This document shows, piece after piece, positions 17,565 to 27,694 of a stretch of 64,000 bases of DNA (position 1 is the first letter of the stretch; every line of letters begins with the position of its first letter). Origin of the DNA: Pseudoalteromonas sp. NC201 (GTDB lineage Bacteria; Pseudomonadota; Gammaproteobacteria; Enterobacterales; Alteromonadaceae); NCBI RefSeq assembly GCF_002850255.1, contig NZ_CP022523.1, positions 1,064,486 to 1,128,485 on the forward strand. Direction: 5' to 3'. Made by a program: the position numbers and the translations under genes. Under the pieces are notes generated by a model. The model had not been told where the DNA came from. It saw only the letters and a list, made by a program, of their open reading frames with translations, and made no database searches.

Positions 17565-19472
17565 ATGAAATTAACATCAGCAATTATCGCAACGTCATTA
17601 TTGGCAACCAGTGTCGCAGTAAACGCGGCTATACCTTATAAAAATGAACAGTACCAATTTACCCAACCAAGTGGTGAGGTGATCACACTTATCCTTAATG
17701 GTAATACGTACTTTGCTCAGCAGCGTACACTTGACGGCGAGCTTGTAGTGTATGACGCCTCGCTTAAAGGCATGGCTTACGCTCAGGTTTCGGCCGATGG
17801 TGAGCGACTTATATCAACAGGTAAGTTAGTTACTGAACAAGAAAAACTGGGAATAAAAAGTCGCTCAGTTTCAACTGAGCGGCAAGGATTATCATCTGCT
17901 GCTATTGCAAAAAAAGTAAAAGCGGCACAACAAGTAATGTTAGGTCAAAACCAAACACCTGTCGACTTGGTACATACGCATCAGTTTGAACGCAATAACA
18001 ATGAAACGGCGTTGAATGCTGAGATCAGTGGTCAAGTAAAAGGGTTAACCATCATCATTGATTTCCCTGATGAGCGCGGCACTATCACAAAAGCGCAAGT
18101 TGAGCGTTTTTTAAATGACCAAAATTACAATGAATTTGGTAACGCGCAGTCAGTAAGAGGGTATTTTTCGTCGGTCTCTGGAGGCAAGCTCGATTATACC
18201 AATACGGTAACGGCTTATTACACCGCAAAGAAAAACAAAGCGTATTACGCGGATAGCGCATTAAGCTCAACAGTACGCTCGCAAGAACTCATAAAAGAAG
18301 CGCTAAATTGGCTTGAATTTCAACAGGGATTTGATTTTAGTTCGCTGACTACAAATGGTAGCGGGCAGATCCGTGGGTTAAATATTTTTTATGCTGGCAA
18401 CTCTGATAGTGCATGGTCTAAAGGCTTATGGCCACATATGGCAAGGCTCAGTCCACGTTTTTGTGCTGATGGCGTGTGTACCGATCGCTATCAAATCACT
18501 GATATGGGGAATAGCCTTGCAATTGGCACCTTTGTCCATGAATCTGGTCACTTGATCACAAATTGGCCCGATCTTTATGATTATGATGGCAGCTCAGAGG
18601 GCTCTGTCGCAAGTTTTGGTGTTATGGGGTTTGGCGCGATTGGCGCTTCCAACCGTTTTAAGCCGACGCCACCTGTTGCACACTTTAGAGCCATAGCTGG
18701 TTGGGATACGGTAACTGAACTTAACCCAGCCGTAAATGCCAATGCCCCAACAGGAAGGCTCAGCCATATTTCAGGCGCTAATAGCTCATATAAATGGACC
18801 AACCCAAGTAACGCGAATGAAGCTTTTTACATTGAGGCTATTCATCAATCGGGACAAAACTCAGAGCAACTCGATTCAGGTTTGGCTATTTGGCACGTTG
18901 ATTCCGCGGGCAATAACTCGAATGAATGGTATCCGTATATCCAAATGGAGCATGGTGATGCCAAGCGAGATCCTGAAAATGGCCGAAACCGTGGGGATAA
19001 TGGCGATTTATTTGATGTGGCCGGAGAGTTTAGTGCCACACTGCCGAATGCGTTGAGTAGCAAAGGGACGAATGCGCTATGGTGGAATGGAAGCGACTCG
19101 GGCTTGTCCATCAGCAATATTTCTGATCCCGCTGCAGAGATCCAATTTACCGTAAGCGGTAGTACAACCCCACCACCAGCGGGAGATGTTTACACTGGAT
19201 ACTTAACGGACAAGCAACAAGCCATACAACCTGACGGCAGTTGGTTTCAGTACAGCGGTGGCACAATCGCACTTACGTTAGAGGGACCGGCGAACGCAGA
19301 CTTCGATTTGAAACTCGAAGCTTGGCAAGGTGGTGCATGGCAACAAGTTGCCATTTCGGAGACGCCGACCTCACAAGAGTCAATTAACTATACGGCAAAT
19401 TCAGGTTACTACCGCATCTTGGTTTATTCATACAGCGGTGCGGGTGATTACCGTCTGACGGTACAGAAGTAG
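17565..19472 (+). CDS. Secreted M6-family metalloprotease with PPC domain
   Basis: 635-residue secreted zinc protease. A signal peptide (MKLTSAIIATSLLATSVAVNA) leads into a ~150-residue propeptide-like region. The peptidase holds VHESGHLI with HESGH at 325-329, then WPDLYDYDGSS and a GVMGFG segment at about 333-355, as in M6 immune-inhibitor-A-type peptidases. The C-terminal ~90 residues (about 545-635) form a PPC domain (GYLTDKQQ..., ending YRILVYSYSGAGDYRLTV), which is often removed after secretion. AGGAAAGGAAAA before the ATG is a strong ribosome binding site. It is a single-gene unit ended by a terminator. Confidence 0.92.
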   Translation: MKLTSAIIATSLLATSVAVNAAIPYKNEQYQFTQPSGEVITLILNGNTYFAQQRTLDGELVVYDASLKGMAYAQVSADGERLISTGKLVTEQEKLGIKSRSVSTERQGLSSAAIAKKVKAAQQVMLGQNQTPVDLVHTHQFERNNNETALNAEISGQVKGLTIIIDFPDERGTITKAQVERFLNDQNYNEFGNAQSVRGYFSSVSGGKLDYTNTVTAYYTAKKNKAYYADSALSSTVRSQELIKEALNWLEFQQGFDFSSLTTNGSGQIRGLNIFYAGNSDSAWSKGLWPHMARLSPRFCADGVCTDRYQITDMGNSLAIGTFVHESGHLITNWPDLYDYDGSSEGSVASFGVMGFGAIGASNRFKPTPPVAHFRAIAGWDTVTELNPAVNANAPTGRLSHISGANSSYKWTNPSNANEAFYIEAIHQSGQNSEQLDSGLAIWHVDSAGNNSNEWYPYIQMEHGDAKRDPENGRNRGDNGDLFDVAGEFSATLPNALSSKGTNALWWNGSDSGLSISNISDPAAEIQFTVSGSTTPPPAGDVYTGYLTDKQQAIQPDGSWFQYSGGTIALTLEGPANADFDLKLEAWQGGAWQQVAISETPTSQESINYTANSGYYRILVYSYSGAGDYRLTVQK

Positions 19473-19519
19473 TTAACCAAAGCGCTGCACTGGTTAGTCA
19501 ATACAATTGATATAATGCC

Positions 19520-19559
19520 AAGTCGCGTTGCTTGTGTGGTAAGCGCGCGGCTTGTTTTT
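19520..19559 (+). terminator. Probable terminator of the M6 protease gene
   Basis: AAGTCGCG...CTT pairs with AAG..CGCGGCTT, a GC-rich stem with one G-T pair and a small internal bulge, followed by GTTTTT. It starts about 48 bp after the stop codon. Confidence 0.6.
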
Positions 19560-19674
19560 ACTTTGGTGGATACTCTAGTGCACCAAATTCCACTTTCTTA
19601 TCTATAATTCATACTTTATTACCAAAATTATGATAATAATGCGGTCATGCATATTGTTTGTTATGGAATAGCTT

Positions 19675-20973
19675 ATGAATTTTTTTCGAAAGCCAAATCA
19701 AGAAGTTGAAAATTTGACCGCTGAACTCAAGCGTGCTCGGGCATTACTTTCTGCGATTGATGAAGCGGTCGCAAAGATTGAATTTACACCCGATGGTCAA
19801 ATAGCAGCAGTCAACCAACATTTTCTTGCTGTCGTGGGTTACACTGAGACTGAAGTGATAGGGCGGCACCATCGTATTTTTTGCCATAAAGACTATGTAA
19901 GTTCTTCGGAATATCGCAGTTTTTGGGCAAGCCTTCAACATGGCCAGGCTCAGTATGGTAATTTTGAACGCTTTACCAAAAAAGGTGATGTAGTTTGGCT
20001 TGATGCTACCTATTTCCCAGTTGAAGAGAATGGCAAAGTCACCCGTATTGTTAAAATTGCGAATGACATCACAGCAGAAAAACTCACCATCAAAGCACAA
20101 GAAGCGATAGCTAAAGCGCTAAACAAATCCATGGCAACCATAGAGTTTACACCCGAGGGCGTTATTTTAGATGCGAATCCAAATTTCACGGCAACAGTGG
20201 GTTATAAACTCAGTGAGATTAAAGGTCAGCATCATCGAATGTTCTGTGACGACAGCTTTTATAAAGAGCAGCCAAATTTTTGGCAAGAGCTAGCAAAAGG
20301 ACAGCATAAAAGTGGTCGCTTTCATCGCTTAGGTAAACATGGCGAAGATATTTGGATTGAAGCAACGTACAACCCTATTTTTGATGAACACGGCAAAGTC
20401 ATTAAAGTGATAAAGTTTGCGACGAATATCACGGCGCGGGTGCAAAAAGCGCATCGAGTCGCACAAGCTGCCGAAGTTGCGCAGGTGACATCTGAGCAAA
20501 CCGAGCAAATAGCGGCCCGTGCGAGTTTGCTGCTGCAAGAGTCTGTCAGTACCTCTGGACTTATTTCTAATCAAGTGCGAAGTGCAATGGCCGCAATAGC
20601 ACAGCTTAATGAACAGTCAAAAGGGATTTCGGCAATTGTGTCCACCATCAGCGCGATTGCGGAGCAAACCAATTTGTTAGCTCTCAATGCAGCGATAGAA
20701 GCCGCCAGAGCGGGCGAGCAGGGAAGAGGATTTGCGGTGGTAGCCGATGAAGTAAGAAGTTTAGCAGCACGTACTTCGCAGTCGACCAACGAAATCAATG
20801 ATGTAGTAAATCAGAATGAAGTGTTAACTAAAGAAGCCACGGCACTGATGAATACGGTGTCCGAAAGTACTGAGCTTGGTCTTGCACAAATCGATGAAGT
20901 GAACAAAGTGATGAATGAAATAAAGCAAGGTGCAGAAAACCTCACAAATACGGTTAAAGGATTGTCAGAATAA
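19675..20973 (+). CDS. BdlA-like soluble PAS-PAS-chemoreceptor protein
   Basis: 432-residue protein with no membrane helix. Two PAS domains in tandem (about residues 20-140 and 145-262, each with an [13 protein letters not shown] or [18 protein letters not shown] start and a WLDATYFPV or WIEATYNPI end) are followed by a methyl-accepting chemotaxis signalling domain. The conserved hairpin tip [20 protein letters not shown] is intact. Order, length and lack of membrane anchor match BdlA of Pseudomonas aeruginosa (biofilm dispersion regulator) and Aer2-like receptors. The PAS domains could bind heme or flavin; no residue settles this. A REP array begins right after the stop codon. Confidence 0.9.
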   Translation: MNFFRKPNQEVENLTAELKRARALLSAIDEAVAKIEFTPDGQIAAVNQHFLAVVGYTETEVIGRHHRIFCHKDYVSSSEYRSFWASLQHGQAQYGNFERFTKKGDVVWLDATYFPVEENGKVTRIVKIANDITAEKLTIKAQEAIAKALNKSMATIEFTPEGVILDANPNFTATVGYKLSEIKGQHHRMFCDDSFYKEQPNFWQELAKGQHKSGRFHRLGKHGEDIWIEATYNPIFDEHGKVIKVIKFATNITARVQKAHRVAQAAEVAQVTSEQTEQIAARASLLLQESVSTSGLISNQVRSAMAAIAQLNEQSKGISAIVSTISAIAEQTNLLALNAAIEAARAGEQGRGFAVVADEVRSLAARTSQSTNEINDVVNQNEVLTKEATALMNTVSESTELGLAQIDEVNKVMNEIKQGAENLTNTVKGLSE

Positions 20974-20978
20974 CCTAA

Positions 20979-21411
20979 AGATCGCCGCGTAAAGCGGCTC
21001 CCACCAAGGGTTTAAGTATGTTGTAGGAGCGGATTCACCCCGCGCTCTTTTCCCAAATGATCGCCGCGTAAAGCACCTCCCACCAAGGGCTCGAATATGT
21101 TGTGGGAGCGGGTTCACCCCGCGCTCTTTTCCCAAATGATCGCCGCGTAAAGCACCTCCCACCAAGGGCTCGAATATGTTGTGGGAACGGGTTCACCCCG
21201 CACTCTTTTCCTCAATGATCGCCGCGTAAAGCACCTCCCACTAAGGGCTCGAATATGTTGTGGGAACGGGTTCACCCCGCACTCTTTTCCCCAATGATCG
21301 CCGCGTAAAGCACCTCCCACCAAGGGCTCGAATATGTTGTGGGAGCGGGTTCACCCCGCGATCTTTTCATCAAGATCGGCGCATAGAGCGCCTTCCACAG
21401 CGACAGAATGT
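20979..21411. repeat. REP-type tandem repeat array, ~79-bp period, five full units and one partial
   Basis: Units start at 20980, 21059, 21138, 21217 and 21296 with a degenerate sixth at 21374. Each begins GATCGCCGCGTAAAGC, then CTCCCACCAAGGGCTCGAATATGTTG, then TGGGAGCGGGTTCACCCCGCG; the start and end of a unit are partly complementary, so each folds into a hairpin. Short ORFs across it are not genes. The same motif recurs at 31136-31367 and 38361-38556. Confidence 0.9.
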
Positions 21412-21418
21412 GAATGGT

Positions 21419-23266
21419 TTATTTTTCAGCGATTTGCCATACCGCAACTGAGCCGGAAATTTCATTACCGATCACCAATAAAGCTTCGCCAGTTGCACTT
21501 TTGTCGGCAGGAATAAATGCCATGCCCTCAGGGGCTAAGTCGCCACTGATTTCGGCATCGTCAACTAATCCGCGGTTGTAAAAATAATCTTCAAACTTAA
21601 CATCGTAAGGGTTGGTGATATCGTAAACCATGATACTACCCATACGCTCTAAGCCAACGAATGCAAAGGTGCGTTCACCAATTTGACCAAGCGCTAGTGC
21701 TTCCGGCTCTGGGCCTTTTGCATCAGATCGCGTATCGCCTTCATTGGTGTCTTCATCATTGTTAAATTGTGCACCATGCACGGAGGCTGTGATCCGCTCG
21801 ATTTGATCGCCAGAGTCGAACACCACAAGGCCGTTGCTATCCCAAATGGTGAATGAACGTGCACCATAGGTGTACAGCGCTTCATATTGGCCGTCATTAT
21901 TTTCATCGCCTTTCACCGTTGTGACTTTAAGGCGACCAATGTCGTCATCGTCATTATTGAGATAAGCAAAGTTGCTTGCTAAGGTAAGATCTTCGGCACG
22001 GCTCTCATCAATGTACGCTAAACAACCATCGTCTTTATCGTAATCTAGGCCACCTTTCGCGGTACAGTCGGCTTCATCAGCAGCATCAAAAAAGTATTCT
22101 CTACCATCACCTTCATTGGCAGAGACAATAAAGTTCGCGCCTTTCCATGTGTAGCTAGAGATAGTGTCTGGCTGATACATGCCATAAAGACCGGGGTACT
22201 TTTTAAAATTGATCTTTTTATCTTTATCCGAGGCATCCATGGTGTAATTTGACCAGTCTTTGAATCCCAAACCGACTAAATTAAGGCTATTGTCACTTAG
22301 ATCTACGATAGCGAGTGCGTTGTTTTCTTGAATTGAAACATAGGCGAAGCGGTTGTCTTTAGAGATGGTGACATATTCCGGTTCTAAATCCATCGCAACT
22401 GTCGTATTAATAAGTTTGCCATTGATAGTGCGACCAGTTGGATTGGCGAAGACAATGCCTTGTGCTTCTAGCTCAGCTTGCTTTGTGTTAAATGCGCTAA
22501 AGTCTAATTGTGTTGCTGTATTTGCAACTACGCCGTTTGTAATGTTGATAATGCTGATGCTACCTTCAGGATCAACGCTGTAGTCACCTGCGGGTTCCCC
22601 TTCATTTGCGACCACGACCTTGTTGCCATCATGAGTAAAGGTAACCATATCAGGTAGTGCACCTGCCGTTACATTTTTAACAAAGGCCGGAGTTGCGCCT
22701 GAGATATCATAAAAAGCGATTTGTCCTGAGTCACCCGTAGTCTTGGCAGCCATTGCAACTGCCAATAGTTGGTTGTTTTCGTCAACTGCAATACTGTTTG
22801 CGTCGCCGGGTGTATTGTCGTTTAAGTTGATTGTCATGGCTGATGTTAAATTTGTAGCGGTAATAACACCTTCATTATTTTTGACCAGAGCGGCCGTATC
22901 AAAGCTGGTTGCTGGAATAACTTCAACCACAGCGGCACTGCCTGAACTATTAATGGCATATATCCATTTTTTGGATGCTTGGTAAGCGACAATTTCAGCG
23001 GCGCCTTCAGGGCTTTCTGCATTAAGCACTGCGCGTCCCACAAGACTTATTTCAAGCATGCTATTGGCGTTAGTGCCATCGGTTCCGTCTTGTCCGTTTG
23101 CCCCATCTTGGCCGTCGGAGCCATTTGAACCATTTTGTCCATCGTTACCATCTTGTCCGGCAACGCCTTGTTGCCCTTGCGAGCCTGTGGCGCCATCGTC
23201 ACCATCAAGTGAACAGCCAGTGAGAAGAGAAAGCAAAGAGAGCGCGATAAGTGAGTGCTTAAACAT
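21419..23266 (-). CDS. Choice-of-anchor I-type beta-propeller lipoprotein with collagen-like stalk
   Basis: 615-residue predicted lipoprotein (lipobox LTGC after MFKHSLIALSLLSLLTGC). Residues about 22-68 are a collagen-like Gly-X-Y stretch of about fourteen triplets (for example GQQGVAGQDGNDGQNG). The rest is a large beta-propeller-like domain with repeated IAFYDISGATP, DGNKVVVANEGEPAGDY and EPEALALGQIGERTFAFVGLER motifs. These match the choice-of-anchor I family often found near alkaline phosphatases and phytase-like proteins in marine bacteria. The function is unknown; the stalk would hold the propeller away from the outer membrane. It ends just short of the REP array. Confidence 0.85.
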   Translation of the reverse strand: MFKHSLIALSLLSLLTGCSLDGDDGATGSQGQQGVAGQDGNDGQNGSNGSDGQDGANGQDGTDGTNANSMLEISLVGRAVLNAESPEGAAEIVAYQASKKWIYAINSSGSAAVVEVIPATSFDTAALVKNNEGVITATNLTSAMTINLNDNTPGDANSIAVDENNQLLAVAMAAKTTGDSGQIAFYDISGATPAFVKNVTAGALPDMVTFTHDGNKVVVANEGEPAGDYSVDPEGSISIINITNGVVANTATQLDFSAFNTKQAELEAQGIVFANPTGRTINGKLINTTVAMDLEPEYVTISKDNRFAYVSIQENNALAIVDLSDNSLNLVGLGFKDWSNYTMDASDKDKKINFKKYPGLYGMYQPDTISSYTWKGANFIVSANEGDGREYFFDAADEADCTAKGGLDYDKDDGCLAYIDESRAEDLTLASNFAYLNNDDDDIGRLKVTTVKGDENNDGQYEALYTYGARSFTIWDSNGLVVFDSGDQIERITASVHGAQFNNDEDTNEGDTRSDAKGPEPEALALGQIGERTFAFVGLERMGSIMVYDITNPYDVKFEDYFYNRGLVDDAEISGDLAPEGMAFIPADKSATGEALLVIGNEISGSVAVWQIAEK

Positions 23267-23584
23267 AAAATATCCTGATTATTATTGTTAAAGCAGCTAC
23301 TTAATCACAAAAATATGACTCTTATATGGCAATGAGGTTTCACAATTATTGTGAGAAATTCATTGATATCACTGAGCTGGAAGTAATGCCATTCAAGCGT
23401 TTGTACCATCGGCATCAAAGGATGATCAGGCAAAAGTTGGTATTGCGGTTGGTGCAATTAGGTACAGGCAAAAAATATACAATAATTTTGCAAATTTGAT
23501 GAACTTTTATTCAATCCTGTTCGTAAGGGTTAGCTATGGGTGACAAAAGTCATTCTTTTTAACCGAGTCTACAGGATGAGTATA
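23267..23584. other. Divergent promoter region, no gene
   Basis: 318 bp between the divergently transcribed propeller lipoprotein and the CHRD lipoprotein. I see no repeat or structured element beyond AT-rich promoter-like sequence. Confidence 0.5.
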
Positions 23585-25864
23585 ATGAAAAAGCTTATAG
23601 TAAGTGCCAGCTTCATGCTTCTTATGGCATGCAGCGATAATGACGATAACGATACTGTTACACCTCCGCCACCGCCGCCAGCCCAAGAGTTTTCAGCGAC
23701 TAAGACCTTTGAATTGATGTTATCAGGAAAGCAAGAAGTGCCGATGAATACGTCAATGCAAACCGCTTCCGCAACAGTTGAGCTTGATGAAAATCTGATG
23801 CAACTCAGAGCAACACTCGACTACAGCAACGTCGAAGGTTTTAGTGCTGCACATATTCACGATGGTGATTTGGGGGCGAATGGCGATGTGGCATTCGCCT
23901 TTGAAGCATCAGATGACAATAAAGTGAGTATTCCGATCACAGATCTGTCTGAGGATCTAATTGAGGATATGTTGGATGGTGATTGGTATATTAATCTACA
24001 CACCGAAGCCTTTCCAAACGGCGAGTTACGCGCTCAGATTGTGCCTGACACGGTAAGCGTGATCACGTTTAAATTAGATGGCTCACAACAGGTGCCAATG
24101 AATGAAAGTAGTGCCATGGGGTATGGTTATGCGTCATACGACAGCACCGATGGCGAGCTTTACCTTCGCGCGGTGACTATGGGCGTTGATGATGCCACAG
24201 CTGCACATATTCACACGGGCCGCATTGGTATGAACGGCGATGTACTTGTGGTGTTAGAGCAGGACGACGAAGTAATGACAGACTGGGTAACGCCAGATGA
24301 CACGATGATCGACGAAGCGACGTTGAATGTTTTGCTCTCGGGTGGACACTACGTCAATGTTCATACGCCAGAGATGCCAAACGGTGAGATCCGCGGCCAA
24401 ATCCTGACGGACAATTACACAGTTGCGACATTTGACTTATCCGGCAAACAGGAAGTTCCAGCAGTAGCAACAATGGCGTCAGGGGATGGCTACGCATTGG
24501 TTAACATGAACGATTATGAAGTTGAACTTCGTGTAGTGACAATGGGTGTTGAGGATGCAACGGCGGCACATATTCATACCGGCCGGATCGGCATGAATGG
24601 TGATGTTTTAGTGGGCCTTGAGCAAAGCACCGATGATATGAATGTATGGATGACGCCAGACAACACTATGATAAATGCTGAGATTTTTGCGGTGCTCGCA
24701 TCGGGTGGTCACTATGTTAATGTCCATACTCCTAGCAATCCCAGTGGTGAGCTACGTGGCCAAATTCTTACCAGCAATTATGCGCTCGCTACATTTGCGC
24801 TATCAGGACAGCAAGAGGTTCCTGCGGTATCGACCATGGCGTCAGGGGACGGCTACGCACTGGTTAACACAAACGATTATGAAGTTGAACTTCGTGTAGT
24901 GACAATGGGTGTTGAAGATGCAACGGCGGCACATATTCATACCGGCCGGATCGGCATGAATGGTGATGTTTTAGTGGGCCTTGAGCAAAGCACCGATGAT
25001 ATGAATGTATGGATGACGCCAGACAACACTATGATCAATGCTGAGATTTTTGCGGTGCTCGCATCAGGTGGTCACTATGTTAATGTCCATACCCCTAGCA
25101 ATCCCAGTGGTGAGCTACGTGGCCAAATTCTTACCAGCAATTATGCGCTCGCTACATTTGCGCTATCAGGACAGCAAGAGGTTCCTGCGGTATCGACCAT
25201 GGCGTCAGGGGACGGCTACGCACTGGTTAACACAAACGATTATGAAGTTGAACTTCGTGTAGTGACAATGGGTGTTGAGGATGCAACGGCGGCACATATT
25301 CATACCGGCCGGATCGGCATGAATGGTGATGTTTTAGTTGGCCTTGAGCAAAGCACCGATGATATGAATGTATGGATGACGCCAGACAACACCATGATCA
25401 ATGCCGAGATTTTTGCAGTGCTCGCATCGGGTGGTCACTATGTTAATGTGCATACACCAGCAAATGCGAGTGGTGAGCTACGTGGCCAGATCCTCACTGA
25501 CAACTACACTTTGGTAGCGTTTCCATTGAGTGGCGAGCAAGAAGTCCCAGTCGTTACAACCACAGCCACAGGTAGTGGATATGCTTTGGTAAATCGAAAC
25601 GGCTTCGACCTTGAATTACAAGTCCTCACCTCAGGTGTTGCCGATGCAACGGCTGCGCATATACATACTGGTATTGCTGGTGAAAACGGCCCTGTTTTAC
25701 TAACGTTAATGCAAGATAGTAGTGATGCCAATCGCTGGATGGCTCCGGCCAATGCAGCATTGACAGCGGAAATATTTGCGATTCTGGCTGGCGGTGGTCA
25801 CTACGTGAATGTGCATACACCAGCAAATCCAAGTGGTGAGTTAAGAGGCCAAATAGTTAATTAA
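23585..25864 (+). CDS. Lipoprotein with six CHRD domains
   Basis: 759-residue lipoprotein. I start it at the ATG at 23585 because AGGA lies eight bases upstream and the lipoprotein signal MKKLIVSASFMLLMAC begins there; the upstream in-frame ATGs lack this. A Pro-rich linker (PPPPPPAQ) follows the Cys, then six CHRD (chordin-type) domains of about 120 residues, each recognisable by (S/K)GxQEVP, AAHIHTG, GGHYVNVHTP and GELRGQI. Domains three to five are almost identical at both protein and DNA level with a period of 363 bp (121 residues). CHRD domains are found in secreted proteins of many bacteria, but their role in bacteria is unclear. A MITE-like repeat begins at the stop codon. Confidence 0.88.
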   Translation: MKKLIVSASFMLLMACSDNDDNDTVTPPPPPPAQEFSATKTFELMLSGKQEVPMNTSMQTASATVELDENLMQLRATLDYSNVEGFSAAHIHDGDLGANGDVAFAFEASDDNKVSIPITDLSEDLIEDMLDGDWYINLHTEAFPNGELRAQIVPDTVSVITFKLDGSQQVPMNESSAMGYGYASYDSTDGELYLRAVTMGVDDATAAHIHTGRIGMNGDVLVVLEQDDEVMTDWVTPDDTMIDEATLNVLLSGGHYVNVHTPEMPNGEIRGQILTDNYTVATFDLSGKQEVPAVATMASGDGYALVNMNDYEVELRVVTMGVEDATAAHIHTGRIGMNGDVLVGLEQSTDDMNVWMTPDNTMINAEIFAVLASGGHYVNVHTPSNPSGELRGQILTSNYALATFALSGQQEVPAVSTMASGDGYALVNTNDYEVELRVVTMGVEDATAAHIHTGRIGMNGDVLVGLEQSTDDMNVWMTPDNTMINAEIFAVLASGGHYVNVHTPSNPSGELRGQILTSNYALATFALSGQQEVPAVSTMASGDGYALVNTNDYEVELRVVTMGVEDATAAHIHTGRIGMNGDVLVGLEQSTDDMNVWMTPDNTMINAEIFAVLASGGHYVNVHTPANASGELRGQILTDNYTLVAFPLSGEQEVPVVTTTATGSGYALVNRNGFDLELQVLTSGVADATAAHIHTGIAGENGPVLLTLMQDSSDANRWMAPANAALTAEIFAILAGGGHYVNVHTPANPSGELRGQIVN
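24430..25518 (+). repeat. Three near-identical 363-bp tandem units inside the CHRD gene
   Basis: Identical landmark sequences (GCGTCAGGGGA and following) recur at 24478, 24841 and 25204, exactly 363 bp apart, with only scattered substitutions between units. The outer CHRD domains are much more diverged. This is a recent in-frame amplification by recombination. Confidence 0.9.
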
Positions 25865-26058
25865 CCTGAGGTTTGGATAAGGAATGTTCCAACTCATTGT
25901 TTCTAAAGAACAGCTTAGTTTTTTCCTTCTCTAGCCAGAGAGTTTTAGGGAAAACAAGGCGAATTTACGCACCAATAGCTGGCTATTGGAAGTGAATTCA
26001 ACGCAGTTAGCGCTAAAACTGGCTGCTAGAAAGGCATTAATTATCCGCAGCTCAGGTT
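25863..26058. repeat. ~196-bp MITE-like interspersed repeat, copy 3
   Basis: Nearly identical to the element at 5721-5916, with the same terminal inverted repeats. It is flanked on both sides by TTAA when the end is taken as CCTGAG...CTCAGG, compatible with a TTAA target duplication. It begins within the stop codon of the CHRD gene. Confidence 0.9.
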
Positions 26059-26263
26059 AATTAATGGCTTAGATAATTATCTCGCATCTAAGAGTCTGTT
26101 AACTGCAGGCTCTTTTTCTTTATATTCAAATTACACAACCATTATCCAGTCAAGGGAGTTATATTTAGTTAAAAATATGTAACTAAAAAATCATGATTTG
26201 TTCCCGTAATCGTAATACAAAGCGTCTAGCGTAAGCCTTCTTTAAAATAATAATGGTATTACA

Positions 26264-27640
26264 ATGAATAAGATAAGCGTTTGTTCTGCGATCGTAGCTG
26301 CATTATTACTGAGTGCATGTGATGATGATTCTGTGGAGGTTGTGCAGGTTGAAAAGCCGGTGATCACAACGGAGACTGAAATAAAAGTCGTTGAAGTTCC
26401 GGTAATTGTGGAAGTGCCAGCAGGTAGCGCAAGTGCCATGCAAGTGGGCACACGGCCTGATTTCTTGATTCAAGATATGGAAGACAGTGCACTCAAAACT
26501 AAGCTTGAGCAGTGTGCTAACGGACCTTTTTATAAAACAGACTTTTCAATTGGGCACCGTGGTGCGCCAATGCAGTTTCCTGAACACACCAAAGAATCTT
26601 ATATTGCGGCAGCTAAAATGGGTGCTGGGATTTTAGAGTGTGACGTTGCTTTTACCAAAGACAAAGAGCTGGTTTGTCGCCATTCACAATGTGATTTACA
26701 CACTACAACAAATATTTTAGCAACGGATTTAGGCCAAAAATGTACAACACCATTTGTACCAGGCGATCCTGAAAATGGAATTGCAGCCCAAGCTATGTGT
26801 TGTACCAGCGACATTACTTTGGCTGAGTTTAAGACATTAAAAGGTAAAATGGATGCCGCGAACTCAATGGCTACAACTGTAGCGGAATATATGGATGGCA
26901 CGGCAAATTGGCGCACCGATTTATATTCGAGCCGTGGCACTTTAATGACCCATGCCCAGAGTATTGAGTTATTTAAAAGTTTAGGCGTGAAAATGACGCC
27001 AGAGCTGAAGACTCCGTCTGTCGCCATGCCTTTTGACGGTTTTACACAAGAAGCCTACGCACAAAAAATGATTGACGAATATAAAGCCGCAAATGTAGAT
27101 CCAAAAAATGTCTGGGCGCAGTCATTTAATCGTGACGATGTCGTCTATTGGATAAAAGAAAATCCAGAGTTTGGTGCACAGGCAGTGTATTTGGACGACA
27201 GATACGAAGCGCAAGCAGTAGACAATGAAACCATGGTATCAGCAGAGCAAATCGTGCATAACCCAGAGCTACTTTCACCAACGATGGAAGAGCTTGCAGC
27301 GGATGGTGTTAACATTATCGCACCGCCACTTTGGATGTTATTAACCGAAGAAGGGGGGAAAATCGTTCCCTCACCATATGCCAAAGCTGCAAAAGCAGCA
27401 GGGCTTGGGATCATCACTTGGACACTAGAGCGCTCTGGTCACTTAGCCAGCGGTGGTGGTTGGTATTATCAAAGCATCAACGGCAGTCTGTCAGGTGAGG
27501 CGATGATAGATAACGATGGTGATACCTTTAAAGTACTAGATGTATTGGCCAAAGAGGTTGGCGTAATCGGCGTATTCTCTGATTGGCCAGCAACGACCAC
27601 TTACTACGCAAGCTGCATGGGCATGCCTGCCAGTATTTAA
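26264..27640 (+). CDS. Glycerophosphodiester phosphodiesterase-family lipoprotein
   Basis: 458-residue predicted lipoprotein ([19 protein letters not shown] with lipobox LSAC, then an acidic DDDS tail). The mature protein has the GDPD signature: [16 protein letters not shown] with the catalytic His-Arg and Glu (about residues 99-114), [23 protein letters not shown] holding the metal-binding Glu-x-Asp and second catalytic His (about 124-146). Later [11 protein letters not shown] and [12 protein letters not shown] are the expected barrel-end motifs. It would hydrolyse glycerophosphodiesters such as glycerophosphocholine to release glycerol-3-phosphate, probably at the periplasmic or external face. 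Several extra Cys residues could form disulfides. Confidence 0.93.
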   Translation: MNKISVCSAIVAALLLSACDDDSVEVVQVEKPVITTETEIKVVEVPVIVEVPAGSASAMQVGTRPDFLIQDMEDSALKTKLEQCANGPFYKTDFSIGHRGAPMQFPEHTKESYIAAAKMGAGILECDVAFTKDKELVCRHSQCDLHTTTNILATDLGQKCTTPFVPGDPENGIAAQAMCCTSDITLAEFKTLKGKMDAANSMATTVAEYMDGTANWRTDLYSSRGTLMTHAQSIELFKSLGVKMTPELKTPSVAMPFDGFTQEAYAQKMIDEYKAANVDPKNVWAQSFNRDDVVYWIKENPEFGAQAVYLDDRYEAQAVDNETMVSAEQIVHNPELLSPTMEELAADGVNIIAPPLWMLLTEEGGKIVPSPYAKAAKAAGLGIITWTLERSGHLASGGGWYYQSINGSLSGEAMIDNDGDTFKVLDVLAKEVGVIGVFSDWPATTTYYASCMGMPASI

Positions 27641-27651
27641 TATTATGTAAA

Positions 27652-27682
27652 AAAGGAGGGGAGCACTTCCTCCTTTAATCTA
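27652..27682. terminator. Bidirectional terminator between the GDPD gene and the frameshifted lipoprotein gene
   Basis: AAAGGAGG (27652-27659) pairs with CCTCCTTT (27669-27676). The minus strand continues into TTTTTT and the plus strand into an A/T run ending TTTTTT, so it can end both convergent genes. Confidence 0.75.
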
Positions 27683-27694
27683 TTTTTTGATAAA

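Noticed and set aside
20965..21323. Minus-strand ORFs over the REP array
   Set aside because: Their repeated peptides come from tandem repeat translation, not from a gene.
20979..21411. CRISPR array
   Set aside because: Units repeat with ~79-bp period and the intervening sequence is also conserved, so there are no unique spacers and no cas genes. It is a REP array.
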